DNA from: an uncultured Lachnospiraceae bacterium
Lineage (GTDB): Bacteria > Bacillota > Clostridia > Lachnospirales > Lachnospiraceae
Direction: 5' to 3'
NCBI GenBank assembly: GCA_910579685.1
Contig: CAJTVN010000026.1
Span: forward strand, 1 to 56,476
DNA: 56,476 nucleotides
Below are positions 15,941 through 24,304 of the stretch, piece by piece. The notes below the pieces were generated by a model. It was not told the origin of the DNA. It searched no databases and was given only the letters and a program-made list of their open reading frames with translations. Position 1 is the first letter of the stretch. The number at the start of each line of letters is the position of its first letter. The translations under genes and the position numbers were made by a program.

Positions 15941-17973
15941 ATATTCAAAAGGGACATATTCCCAGAATTTGCTTTGTCATTCTGCACTATAATGCGGTGA
16001 ATGAAACAATAAAATGTATTGAATCCGTATTGCGGCAGATCGAGATGTGTAAAAGGGCCGTCATTGAGATTATTGTTGTTGACAACGGGTCGCTTAACGA
16101 AAGCGGGAGAATGCTGTCTGAGAAATATTCCCATGTTGATGCGGTTCATATTCTGCTCGAAACAAAAAATCATGGTTTTGCCCGTGGAAATAATATCGGT
16201 TTTCAATATGCGCTTGAAGCCGTGCGTGCGGATTTTATTATTCTGTCAAACAACGATATTGAAATAAAACAGGATAATTTTTTTGATGAGATGCTGTGTG
16301 TCTATGAGAAAAGCAATTTTGCGGTATGCGGTCCGGATATTTATTCTCCGTACAGGGGAAGCCATCAAAATCCCATGAGGGAACAGGCGTATGAGAAAAA
16401 GGACGTGGAGAATCTGATAGCCAGATACCGGCGAAACATCAGAATTTTTAAATGGCTTAAGAAAACCGGCACCTACACGTTTTTTCACAAAGCAAAGATG
16501 GCATTTTTCAGGGGTGGCAAGGGGGAACGGAAAACAGAGGAGGAAAAAGACCATATCGTTCTTCACGGCGCTTTTTTGATTTTTGGGCCTGAATATCTCA
16601 TACAGTACCCGCAGGGCCTTTATCCTGGCACATTTATGTATTTCGAGGAAGAGTTTTTGTATTATTTATGCCAGGAGAGGAAACTGCGGATGCTGTACAC
16701 GCCTGAGCTGACCGTGGTGCATAAGGAAGGAGCGGCAACGAGAGCGGAAACCTCCTCTTCTCTGGATGTGTCTGCGAGAGTGGATAAGGCGTTGTTCGAG
16801 TTTGAAAGAACCATTGAATCGGCGGAATTGTTTCTAAGTTTCATGGAGCAAAGGGAAAAAATTATTTACGCCTGCCCGTGGGCAAGAAACAGGGCAAAGT
16901 CGTGGTCCGGAACGCACTGGAATCTGAGACAGGCCCTGGGCAGGCGCCGCGTTATCATTGACCTTGACACGGGATTTTCGGATTACCGCAATGCCCTGCA
17001 TATTTTATATAAGATCATCGGCAGAGCCGGAAGAATATCCGGAACTGGCGGCGTATTTTGTGCAGGGCTCCAGGAAGCTTTGACCGAGCGGGCTGCCAGA
17101 CGAATACTTCGGGAGAATTCGTGTCCGGTGCTGCAGTTTGAGGCGGTCCCTTTTATTAAGGATAGAAGAGACCAGTATCTCTATCTTGACCTTCACTATG
17201 GTTACGTGAAAAAGATGTTTGAGGAAAATCCGGAGCTGTTTGGAATCAGCAATTATGCGAATCTTTCAAAGGAATGGATTGCCTATCAGGAGCAAAGGCA
17301 GTCGTCTTTTATGAAGGGCATGGCCGGAGTTTTTGTCATGGGCCGATGGCTGAAAAAGGAACTGACAGAAAGGTACGGACTGCCAGAGGAAAAGGTCCAC
17401 CATGTGGGTGGCGGCATTAACCTGAATCCGGATTTGGCGGATGCGGGCGGGAAGGGACGAAACAAAATTCTGTTTGTGGGACGGGATTATGAGAGAAAAA
17501 ACGGGCCGCTTGTAGTGGAGGCTTTTTTGCGGCTTCGCAGAAAGCGGAAGGATCTGGAATTATACATTGCGGGGCCAAAGGCGCAGGCATACGACGGATC
17601 GGGCGTTCACTTTCTCGGCGAGGTGCCGTCTGAAAGGCTGCCGGTTTATTTGAATCTCTGTGACATCTTCTGCATGCCTTCCCTGTTCGAGGCATACGGG
17701 ATGGTGTTTGCGGAGGCGCTTGCCTTCGGCCTTCCCTGCATAGGCCGCGACGCTTTTGAGATGCCGTATTTTATCGAGGAGGGGAAAACGGGATATTTGC
17801 TTCGCAGACAGAGCGCCGGGGAGCTTGCGGAGCTGATGGACCGTCTGCTGGATAATGAAACCGTCTTTAAGAATGTGAGAGACAAAAGAGAATATTACCT
17901 GGAAGAGTATTCGTGGGAACGCGTGGCGCAGCGGATCGTCCGTGTGATGGGGAGGAACCGGACGGAGAGATGA
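15937..17973 (+). CDS. Bifunctional glycosyltransferase, GT2 fused to GT4
   Basis: 678 residues with two transferase domains. The N-terminal GT2 domain has ICFVILHYNAVNETIKCIES, IIVVDNGSLNESG, NHGFARGNNIGF and LSNNDIEI (the DxD-like donor site), with GTFMYFEEEFLYYLC later. The C-terminal GT4 domain (from about residue 500) has ILFVGRDYERKNGPLVVEAF and SLFEAYGMVFAEALAFGLP, the E-x7-E donor signature. One chain may add two successive sugars. The ATG at 15937 overlaps the previous stop by 4 bp; the longer reading from 15880 lies inside the upstream gene without a ribosome binding site. Confidence 0.85.
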   Translation: MNIQKGHIPRICFVILHYNAVNETIKCIESVLRQIEMCKRAVIEIIVVDNGSLNESGRMLSEKYSHVDAVHILLETKNHGFARGNNIGFQYALEAVRADFIILSNNDIEIKQDNFFDEMLCVYEKSNFAVCGPDIYSPYRGSHQNPMREQAYEKKDVENLIARYRRNIRIFKWLKKTGTYTFFHKAKMAFFRGGKGERKTEEEKDHIVLHGAFLIFGPEYLIQYPQGLYPGTFMYFEEEFLYYLCQERKLRMLYTPELTVVHKEGAATRAETSSSLDVSARVDKALFEFERTIESAELFLSFMEQREKIIYACPWARNRAKSWSGTHWNLRQALGRRRVIIDLDTGFSDYRNALHILYKIIGRAGRISGTGGVFCAGLQEALTERAARRILRENSCPVLQFEAVPFIKDRRDQYLYLDLHYGYVKKMFEENPELFGISNYANLSKEWIAYQEQRQSSFMKGMAGVFVMGRWLKKELTERYGLPEEKVHHVGGGINLNPDLADAGGKGRNKILFVGRDYERKNGPLVVEAFLRLRRKRKDLELYIAGPKAQAYDGSGVHFLGEVPSERLPVYLNLCDIFCMPSLFEAYGMVFAEALAFGLPCIGRDAFEMPYFIEEGKTGYLLRRQSAGELAELMDRLLDNETVFKNVRDKREYYLEEYSWERVAQRIVRVMGRNRTER

Positions 17974-19412
17974 AAAAGAGTATAAAGATAAATTATATCT
18001 ATAACCTGTCCTATCAGATCATTGCGCTGGCCGTTCCGCTTGTCACGACCCCTTATATTTCCAGAATCCTGGGTGCCTCGGGCGTGGGGGACTACAGCTA
18101 CACGTCGGGGATCGTCTCGTACTTCGGGCTGGCTGCTGCCACCGGGACCGTGTATTTTGCCCAGAGGGAAATCGCCGTGTGCCAGAATGACAAAATGCGG
18201 CGCAGCGTTTTGTTCTGGGAGACCTTTCTGTTCCGGGCGCTCTCCTGCGCTCTGGTTTTTGGGGTTTACACCCTGTTTTCCCTGAATTTTCTGACGCAGT
18301 ACAGAACCTTGTTTTTGATTCAGTATCTCACGGTCTTTTCCTGGCTGGCGGATATCAGCTGGTATTTTCAGGGGACCGAGAATTTTCGGATAACATCCGT
18401 GCGAAGCGGCCTGGTCAAACTGGCGGGAACGATTCTTATTTTCATCTTGGTGCGGGAGAGGGATGATTTATGGCTCTATACCCTGATCGTCTCGGGAACG
18501 GCGCTTGCGGGAAATCTGGCCATGTGGGGATATGCGGTCAGGGAAATCCTCTGGCCCGGTTTTAAGAAAATACGCATTTTCAGGAATGTGAAGGATATCA
18601 TGGGACTGTTTGTGCCGGTTGTGTCGATTCAGCTGTACACGGTTCTGGATAAGACCATGCTGGGAACCCTGTGCAGTACGCAGGAGGTGGGATATTATTC
18701 CCAGGCGGAGAAGATCATAAGAATTGCCCTGACGCTTCCCTCCGCATTTATTGCGGTATTGTCGCCCAGAATGGCGGTCTTTTACCGAAACGGGGATTCG
18801 GAAAAGATTGAGGAGTATTATGAAAAGACCCTGGGTTTTCTGTTTTTGCTCTCTATGCCCATGCTTGCGGGATGCTTTTTGTTGGCTGGGGAATTTGTCC
18901 CTGTCTTTTTCGGGAAAGGATACCGGCCCGTGATCCGGCTGATGCGGATGGAAAGCCTCCTGTTCATTATACTGAGCCTGGGACAGATGTTTGGCAATTT
19001 TCTGATTGCCATGAGCCGGCAGAGGCGGTACACGACGGCGGTGTCCTGTGCGGCGGTGGTGAACGTGGCGCTGAATTATGTGCTGATTGGCCGCATTGGT
19101 CTGGGGGCGGCTGGAGCCTGTGCCGCATCCGTTTCCGCAGAGGTCGTCTCCACGGGAATGCAGCTGTATTTTGCCAGAGATCTGCTGGGATGCCGGCCGA
19201 TTCTCAGGACCTTCCGCAGGTATGTTATTCCCACGGGTTTTATGACGGTCGTGGTTCTGGCGGTACAGCATTGCTTCGACGGAGCGGCATCCCTGCTGCT
19301 TGGCGTTGCGGCAGGAGCGCTGTCATACGGTCTCTGTCTGCTCATCCGCAGGGAAGAGATTGTGATGCGCACTCTGCGTCAGCTGGCAGAGGGAATGAGA
19401 CGGAGATGGTGA
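17970..19412 (+). CDS. Oligosaccharide flippase (Wzx, MOP/PST family)
   Basis: 480 residues with about 14 membrane helices. It opens IKINYIYNLSYQIIALAVPLVTTPYISRILGASGVGDYSY, the standard start of Wzx/RfbX proteins. It moves lipid-linked repeat units across the membrane. The ATG at 17970 overlaps the previous stop by 4 bp (ATGA) and follows GACGGAGAG. It is the last gene of the operon. With Wzy and the transferases it defines a Wzx/Wzy pathway, but no priming phosphosugar transferase and no Wzz/Wze pair is present here, so those must be encoded elsewhere. Confidence 0.88.
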   Translation: MKKSIKINYIYNLSYQIIALAVPLVTTPYISRILGASGVGDYSYTSGIVSYFGLAAATGTVYFAQREIAVCQNDKMRRSVLFWETFLFRALSCALVFGVYTLFSLNFLTQYRTLFLIQYLTVFSWLADISWYFQGTENFRITSVRSGLVKLAGTILIFILVRERDDLWLYTLIVSGTALAGNLAMWGYAVREILWPGFKKIRIFRNVKDIMGLFVPVVSIQLYTVLDKTMLGTLCSTQEVGYYSQAEKIIRIALTLPSAFIAVLSPRMAVFYRNGDSEKIEEYYEKTLGFLFLLSMPMLAGCFLLAGEFVPVFFGKGYRPVIRLMRMESLLFIILSLGQMFGNFLIAMSRQRRYTTAVSCAAVVNVALNYVLIGRIGLGAAGACAASVSAEVVSTGMQLYFARDLLGCRPILRTFRRYVIPTGFMTVVVLAVQHCFDGAASLLLGVAAGALSYGLCLLIRREEIVMRTLRQLAEGMRRRW

Positions 19413-19435
19413 AGAGAGGGCTGCCTTGGAAAAAG

Positions 19436-19464
19436 TTGACTATCCGGATAAAAGCATATATAAT
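19436..19464 (+). promoter_or_regulatory. Consensus promoter for the relA/spoT gene
   Basis: -35 TTGACT (19436-19441), 17-nt spacer, and a perfect -10 TATAAT (19459-19464). It separates the stringent-response gene from the phase-variable operon, so relA/spoT should be expressed in both states of the switch. Confidence 0.85.
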
Positions 19465-19521
19465 AATTCCAATATGCGGTAATCCTAGTAAATGGAGAGA
19501 GCGGCATACAGGGGTATTTAT

Positions 19522-21840
19522 ATGACAGAAGAAGGAAAACAGACTAATAAACCCGAAGTGGTGATTGATGATGGAAGAATCGAATCCATACAGGAATTCC
19601 AGAGTCCGGAGCAGTTGTATGCGGACTTGATTTCACGCGTAAAAAAATACCATCCCTCGGATGACATTTCTCTGATTGAGAAGGCATATCAGGTGGCGGC
19701 CAGGGCCCATGAGGGTCAGGTGAGAAAGTCAGGGGAGCCGTATATTATCCATCCTCTGTATGTGGCCATTATTCTGGCGGATCTGGAGATGGACAAGGAA
19801 ACCATTGCGGCGGGACTTCTTCACGACGTGGTGGAGGATACCATCATGACCGAGGAGGAGGTAAAGACGCAGTTTGGGGAGGACGTGGCCCTTCTGGTAG
19901 ACGGTGTCACCAAGCTGGAAGCGCTCAAATTTACGGGTAACGGGGATATGCCGGACCGGCTGGAGATGCAGGCAGAGAATCTGCGGAAAATGTTTCTCGC
20001 CATGGCAAAGGACATCCGCGTGATACTGATCAAGCTGGCGGACCGGCTCCACAATATGCGCACGCTGAAATATAAGAATGAGGAGGGGCAGCAGCGGATT
20101 GCCAGGGAAACCATGGAGATCTATGCGCCCATTGCCCAGAGGCTGGGAATCTCCAAGATCAAGGTGGAGCTGGACGATTTGTCCCTGAAATATCTGGAGC
20201 CCGAGGCTTATTACGATCTGGTGGATAAGATTTCGGTGCGAAAGAGCATCCGGGAAAAATATATCCAGAGCATTGTGGACGAGGTGGGCGAGCATATCAA
20301 AAATGCAGGGATCAAAGCTCAGATCGACGGGAGGGTCAAGCACTTTTTCAGCATCTATAAGAAGATGAAGAACCAGAACAAGACCATCGACCAGATCTAT
20401 GATCTGTTTGCCGTCCGCATCATTGTGGACACGGTGAAGGACTGTTATGCGGCCCTTGGCGTGATTCACGAGATGTATAAGCCGATTCCGGGACGGTTTA
20501 AGGATTATATCGCCATGCCGAAGGAGAATATGTACCGTTCCCTTCACACCACGCTTATCGGATCCAACGGACAGCCCTTTGAGATCCAGATACGGACTTT
20601 TGAAATGCACAAGGCGGCGGAATACGGGATTGCCGCCCACTGGAAATACAAGGAGGCCTCCAACGGAAGGAAGGCCGACAATTCCGAGGAGGAGAAGCTG
20701 ACCTGGTTGCGCCAGGTGCTGGAGTGGCAGAGGGATACCTCGGACAACCGGGAGTTTTTAAACCTTCTAAAGAGCGACCTGGATCTGTTTTCGGACAGCG
20801 TTTACTGCTTTACACCCAGCGGCGAGGTGAAGAATCTTCCGGCCGGCTCCACGCCCATTGACTTTGCCTACAGCATTCACAGTGCGGTGGGCAACCGCAT
20901 GATCGGCGCAAGGGTAAACGGGAAGCTGGTAACCATCGACTATGAGATCAAAAACGGGGATCGGATCGAGATCCTCACATCCCAGAATTCCAAGGGTCCG
21001 AGCCGGGACTGGCTCAACGTGGTAAAGAGCACCCAGGCAAAGAACAAGATCAATCAGTGGTTCAAGGCCCAGTTTAAGGATGACAATATTGTCAAGGGCA
21101 AGGAACTGCTGAACACCTACTGCCGATCCAGGGCAATCAATATACAGGAGGTCATGACGCCCGAGTATATGGAGCCCATCATGCGCAAATACGGCTTCCG
21201 GGACTGGGAATCCGTGCTGGCGGCCGTGGGACACGGCGGACTGAAAGAGGGGCAGATCATCAACCGGATGATGGAGCTGTACGAGCGCAGCCACAAGACG
21301 GTAATGACCAACGAGCAGGTTCTGGTCCAGGTGGCGGAGAATGCCCAGAATGTGGTGCGTCCCGCAAGGATCCGTTCCAGGAGCGGGATCGTGGTCAGGG
21401 GAATCCACGATCTGGCGGTGCGCTTTTCCAAGTGCTGCTCCCCGGTGCCGGGTGACGAGATTGTTGGGTTTGTCACAAGGGGACGGGGCGTCTCCATCCA
21501 CAGGACGGACTGTGTGAATATCCTGAATCTCCCGGAAATTGAGAGAGAGCGGCTGATGGACGCAGAGTGGGAGGCTTCGCCCGAGGAGGAGGGCGAGGGT
21601 AAGTATCTTGTGGAGATCAAGATTTATGCCAACAACCGAAGCGGGCTTCTGGCGGATATTTCCAGGGCCCTTACAGAGAAGAATATCGATATTCTTTCCA
21701 TGAATACCAGAGTCAGCAAGCAGGGCGTGGCCACATTGTCCACTTCTTTTGAAATCGGAAGCAGACAGGAGCTTTTACGGATTATAGACAAGATCAGAAC
21801 CATTGAGAGTGTGATTGATATCGAGAGGACTACCGGCTGA
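19522..21840 (+). CDS. relA: Bifunctional (p)ppGpp synthetase/hydrolase
   Basis: 772 residues in the long RSH order: HD hydrolase domain (His101-Asp102 in LLHDVVEDT), synthetase domain, TGS domain (CFTPSGEVKNLPAGSTPIDFAYSIHSAVGN), a conserved-Cys segment (FSKCCSPVPGDEI) and a C-terminal ACT domain. The synthetase has RFKD at 325-328, the RxKD form of bifunctional enzymes; single-function RelA has ExDD. It makes (p)ppGpp from ATP and GTP/GDP during amino-acid starvation and removes it otherwise. AGGGG at 19510-19514 is 7 nt before the ATG at 19522; the ATG at 19492 lacks a site. Confidence 0.95.
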   Translation: MTEEGKQTNKPEVVIDDGRIESIQEFQSPEQLYADLISRVKKYHPSDDISLIEKAYQVAARAHEGQVRKSGEPYIIHPLYVAIILADLEMDKETIAAGLLHDVVEDTIMTEEEVKTQFGEDVALLVDGVTKLEALKFTGNGDMPDRLEMQAENLRKMFLAMAKDIRVILIKLADRLHNMRTLKYKNEEGQQRIARETMEIYAPIAQRLGISKIKVELDDLSLKYLEPEAYYDLVDKISVRKSIREKYIQSIVDEVGEHIKNAGIKAQIDGRVKHFFSIYKKMKNQNKTIDQIYDLFAVRIIVDTVKDCYAALGVIHEMYKPIPGRFKDYIAMPKENMYRSLHTTLIGSNGQPFEIQIRTFEMHKAAEYGIAAHWKYKEASNGRKADNSEEEKLTWLRQVLEWQRDTSDNREFLNLLKSDLDLFSDSVYCFTPSGEVKNLPAGSTPIDFAYSIHSAVGNRMIGARVNGKLVTIDYEIKNGDRIEILTSQNSKGPSRDWLNVVKSTQAKNKINQWFKAQFKDDNIVKGKELLNTYCRSRAINIQEVMTPEYMEPIMRKYGFRDWESVLAAVGHGGLKEGQIINRMMELYERSHKTVMTNEQVLVQVAENAQNVVRPARIRSRSGIVVRGIHDLAVRFSKCCSPVPGDEIVGFVTRGRGVSIHRTDCVNILNLPEIERERLMDAEWEASPEEEGEGKYLVEIKIYANNRSGLLADISRALTEKNIDILSMNTRVSKQGVATLSTSFEIGSRQELLRIIDKIRTIESVIDIERTTG

Positions 21841-21943
21841 AAAAACCACCGGCCGGGCGGATCACCGGCCCGGACATACGGCGGCTTGCCGGCTAAGCTG
21901 ACAAGGTGGAAATCAGGCAGAAAAGCGGAAGGAGAGGCAGGGA

Positions 21944-22573
21944 ATGAAGCGGTTAAAAATTGGGAAGATTACGCTTGGAGTGTGCCAGACAAACTGTTAC
22001 TTTGTGTATGAGGACGGAAGCGGGGACGCACTGGTTTTTGACCCGGCCGACAGGGGGGATTATCTCTTTGAGGCGCTTCGGGACAAGGGCTTTACGGTGA
22101 AAGCAATTTTTCTGACACACGGCCATTTTGACCATATCTGGGGCGTGCAGAGGCTGAAGGAGCTCTCCGGCGCAAAGGTTTACGCTTACGAGAAGGAGGC
22201 GCAGCTGTGCGAGGATCCGGCTATGAACGTGTCCGCACAGGCGGGAAGGTCCTGCGGCGTACGGCCGGACAAGCTTTTTACGGACGGGGAGGAATTCGAC
22301 CTTTTCGGAATAAAAGGCAGAGTGATTGCGACTCCCGGACATACGGGCGGAAGCTGCTGTTATTATTTTGAGGAGGATAAGATTCTGATCAGCGGGGATA
22401 CTCTATTTCAGGAGTCGGTGGGACGGACGGATTTCCCCACGGGCAGTATGGGCGTGCTGATCCGCTCCATCCGGGACAGGCTTCTGGTTCTGCCGGATGA
22501 CGTGAAGGTATATCCGGGTCATGGGCCGTCCACAACCATCGGATATGAAAAGGAAAATAACAGCTTTTTATAA
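21944..22573 (+). CDS. Metallo-beta-lactamase-fold hydrolase (glyoxalase II-like)
   Basis: 209 residues with the metal-binding HGHFDHIWG motif, further ligands in ATPGHTGGS and ISGDTLF, and YPGHGPSTTIGYE near the end. This is the YcbL/glyoxalase II-type pattern that hydrolyses thioesters using two metal ions. It commonly sits just after relA/spoT in Firmicutes. It follows GGAAGGAGAGG. The natural substrate is unproven. A GC-rich hairpin without a T-run lies in the gap from relA, so read-through is likely. Confidence 0.88.
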   Translation: MKRLKIGKITLGVCQTNCYFVYEDGSGDALVFDPADRGDYLFEALRDKGFTVKAIFLTHGHFDHIWGVQRLKELSGAKVYAYEKEAQLCEDPAMNVSAQAGRSCGVRPDKLFTDGEEFDLFGIKGRVIATPGHTGGSCCYYFEEDKILISGDTLFQESVGRTDFPTGSMGVLIRSIRDRLLVLPDDVKVYPGHGPSTTIGYEKENNSFL

Positions 22574-22606
22574 ATTTCTTATGGAATGAGGAGGAAAGAA
22601 GTGCAA

Positions 22607-23797
22607 ATGAAAAAGAAAGTACTCATGGGATTTCTGTCATCGCTTGCCATTGTCTTCCTTTTTGCGGGATGCGGAGGGAAAGAGGAGACACCGCAGGAGG
22701 AAGAGCCGGGGCTGGTGGTTCAGCAGCCTGTGCAGCAAGAAGAAGAGCCCACGCAGCAGCCACAGCCCGAAGAGGAAGAAGAGACGGGTTTTTCCGTGAT
22801 CCGGGACAGGGAGGTCGTGGATGGAAAGATGCAGAGCTATCTGACTGGGGAATGGAAGGATGAGAGCGTGGTCACAAGACGTCCCATTGCCGTCATGATC
22901 CCCAACAACTCGCCGGCCATGCCGCAGTATGGCATTACCCGGGCAAGCATCATCTATGAGGCGCCGGTGGAGGGGCGTATCACCCGTCTGATGGGAATCT
23001 TTGAGGATTTTGACGATCTTGACCGGATCGGACCGATCCGAAGCAGCAGGGATTATTTCCTTTACGTGGCGCTGGGATACGAGGCCATCTACTGTAACTG
23101 GGGGCTTGCAAGGCCCTATGTGGAGGAATTGATTAACCGCAGCAGCGTCCAGAATATCAGTGCGGCTGTTGAGGGAATCTATAATCCGGCCAACGAGGCG
23201 TATGACAGGGTCAGCCGCCCGGGCTACGCCACGGAATTTACGGGATATCTGATGATCGACGGTCTGAAGAAGGCCGTGGACCGTCTGGAATATGACTGGG
23301 AGTATGACGACGCCCATGTCCCGCCCTTTACCTTCGTGACCGAGGATGCGAAGGCGCAGGATAATTACCCGGATGCGGAGGATGCGTCCATGGTTTATCC
23401 GGGAGGAAAGAGCGGTAACCAGGGCGGATACGGCGCCTATAATCCCTATTTTGAGTACCATGCCGACGAGGGAGTGTACTACCGCTATCAGAACGGGAAG
23501 GCGCAGATAGACGAGATTGACAGCTCCCAGATCAAGGTGGCTAACGTGGTTTTCCAGTACTGCCACGGCGAGGTGAGAGACGACCACGATTATCTGGCCT
23601 TTGGCGTACACGGCGAGGGCGATGCCATTGTGTTTACCGGCGGCAAGGTGATCAGGGGAACCTGGAAGAGGCTGGACGGCGATTCCTCCCCGGCAAAATT
23701 CTATGACGAGAATGACGAGGAGATCATCTTTAACCAGGGGAAGACCTGGATCTGTAATATCTGGAAGGAGTACGGAGAGTTCGTATCCTACGAGTGA
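22607..23797 (+). CDS. DUF3048 family lipoprotein (YerB-like)
   Basis: 396 residues. MKKKVLMGFLSSLAIVFLFAGC is a lipoprotein signal with the lipobox ending in Cys. An acidic, Gln/Pro-rich linker (residues about 27-60) follows, then two DUF3048 domains with RPIAVMIPNNSPAMPQYG, RLMGIF and RIGPIRSSRDYF. The domain is found in surface lipoproteins such as Bacillus YerB, whose cell role is poorly known. The start at 22607 gives a proper signal peptide; the ATG at 22586 would add seven polar residues and overlap the AGGAGG. Confidence 0.88.
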   Translation: MKKKVLMGFLSSLAIVFLFAGCGGKEETPQEEEPGLVVQQPVQQEEEPTQQPQPEEEEETGFSVIRDREVVDGKMQSYLTGEWKDESVVTRRPIAVMIPNNSPAMPQYGITRASIIYEAPVEGRITRLMGIFEDFDDLDRIGPIRSSRDYFLYVALGYEAIYCNWGLARPYVEELINRSSVQNISAAVEGIYNPANEAYDRVSRPGYATEFTGYLMIDGLKKAVDRLEYDWEYDDAHVPPFTFVTEDAKAQDNYPDAEDASMVYPGGKSGNQGGYGAYNPYFEYHADEGVYYRYQNGKAQIDEIDSSQIKVANVVFQYCHGEVRDDHDYLAFGVHGEGDAIVFTGGKVIRGTWKRLDGDSSPAKFYDENDEEIIFNQGKTWICNIWKEYGEFVSYE

Positions 23798-23836
23798 GGT
23801 ATCTGTGCGGATAATGCGCGAAAAAGGATAAATAAG

Positions 23837-23880
23837 GCCTGCGGGGCTCTGTAAGAGGAGCTTTCGCAGGCTTTGCTTTA
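23837..23880 (+). terminator. Rho-independent terminator after the DUF3048 gene
   Basis: Stem GCCTGCG (23837-23843) with CGCAGGC (23865-23871) and an inner GCTC/GAGC-type pairing, followed by the T-rich TTTGCTTTA. The last bases overlap the next promoter's -35. Confidence 0.7.
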
Positions 23881-23905
23881 CAAGCGTTCCCCTTTTGTGT
23901 ATAAT
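23877..23905 (+). promoter_or_regulatory. Promoter of the glmS transcript
   Basis: -35 TTTACA (23877-23882), 17-nt spacer, perfect -10 TATAAT (23900-23905). Transcription would begin near 23912, about 50 nt before the ribozyme cleavage site. Confidence 0.8.
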
Positions 23906-23964
23906 GGGGGACGTGGACCTTGATAATTGAATAAATTTTGGACTGTTATTGTTTTCCTCATCTA

Positions 23965-24140
23965 GCGCCAGGAGCCTTTGGCCGGGCGGACAAATGAAAT
24001 GTCATGTCCCGGGCCTGAAAGGACGACGAGGTGAAGGGTTATCGAAAATTCGGCGGATGCCCTTCCGTATTCCTCCGGTGCGTGATATACCGGCAAATAT
24101 GCGGGAGACTGCAAAACAAATACGGTATAGCGGAGGTCGG
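23965..24140 (+). ncRNA. glmS ribozyme: glmS ribozyme (glucosamine-6-phosphate-activated self-cleaving riboswitch)
   Basis: AGCGCC at 23964-23969 gives the cleavage site (before G23965). The conserved core follows: GACGAGG near 24025, GGGTTATCGAAA, then TTCGGCGGATGCC. Stem P3 is seen as CCGTATT with AATACGG (24119-24125), with smaller hairpins inside. These are the invariant parts of the glmS class. When glucosamine-6-phosphate is plentiful the RNA cuts itself and the downstream glmS message is degraded. The 3' limit is approximate. The remaining leader to the start codon (24141-24304) holds nothing I can name, apart from a small GGAGC/GCTCC hairpin just before the ribosome binding site. Confidence 0.92.
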
Positions 24141-24304
24141 TATTAGAGTCGGCGGCAGACCATATAAACGATTGCTGTTGACTGTTAAATGAAAATTAAT
24201 ACAGGCTTTTCCGGGCTTATATGGCTGGAGATATGCATATAAAGTAAGGAGAAGCGATGAAAATATAGGAGCAACGCTCCACAGAAAGATGAGGAAAAGA
24301 ATAT

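Noticed and set aside
21841..21900. GC-rich hairpin after relA as a terminator
   Set aside because: No T-run follows, and the next gene lies close, so read-through is more likely.
24250..24270. ATG-AAA-ATA-TAG mini-frame with AAGGAG before glmS
   Set aside because: Three codons only, with no conserved feature visible; too little to call a leader peptide.
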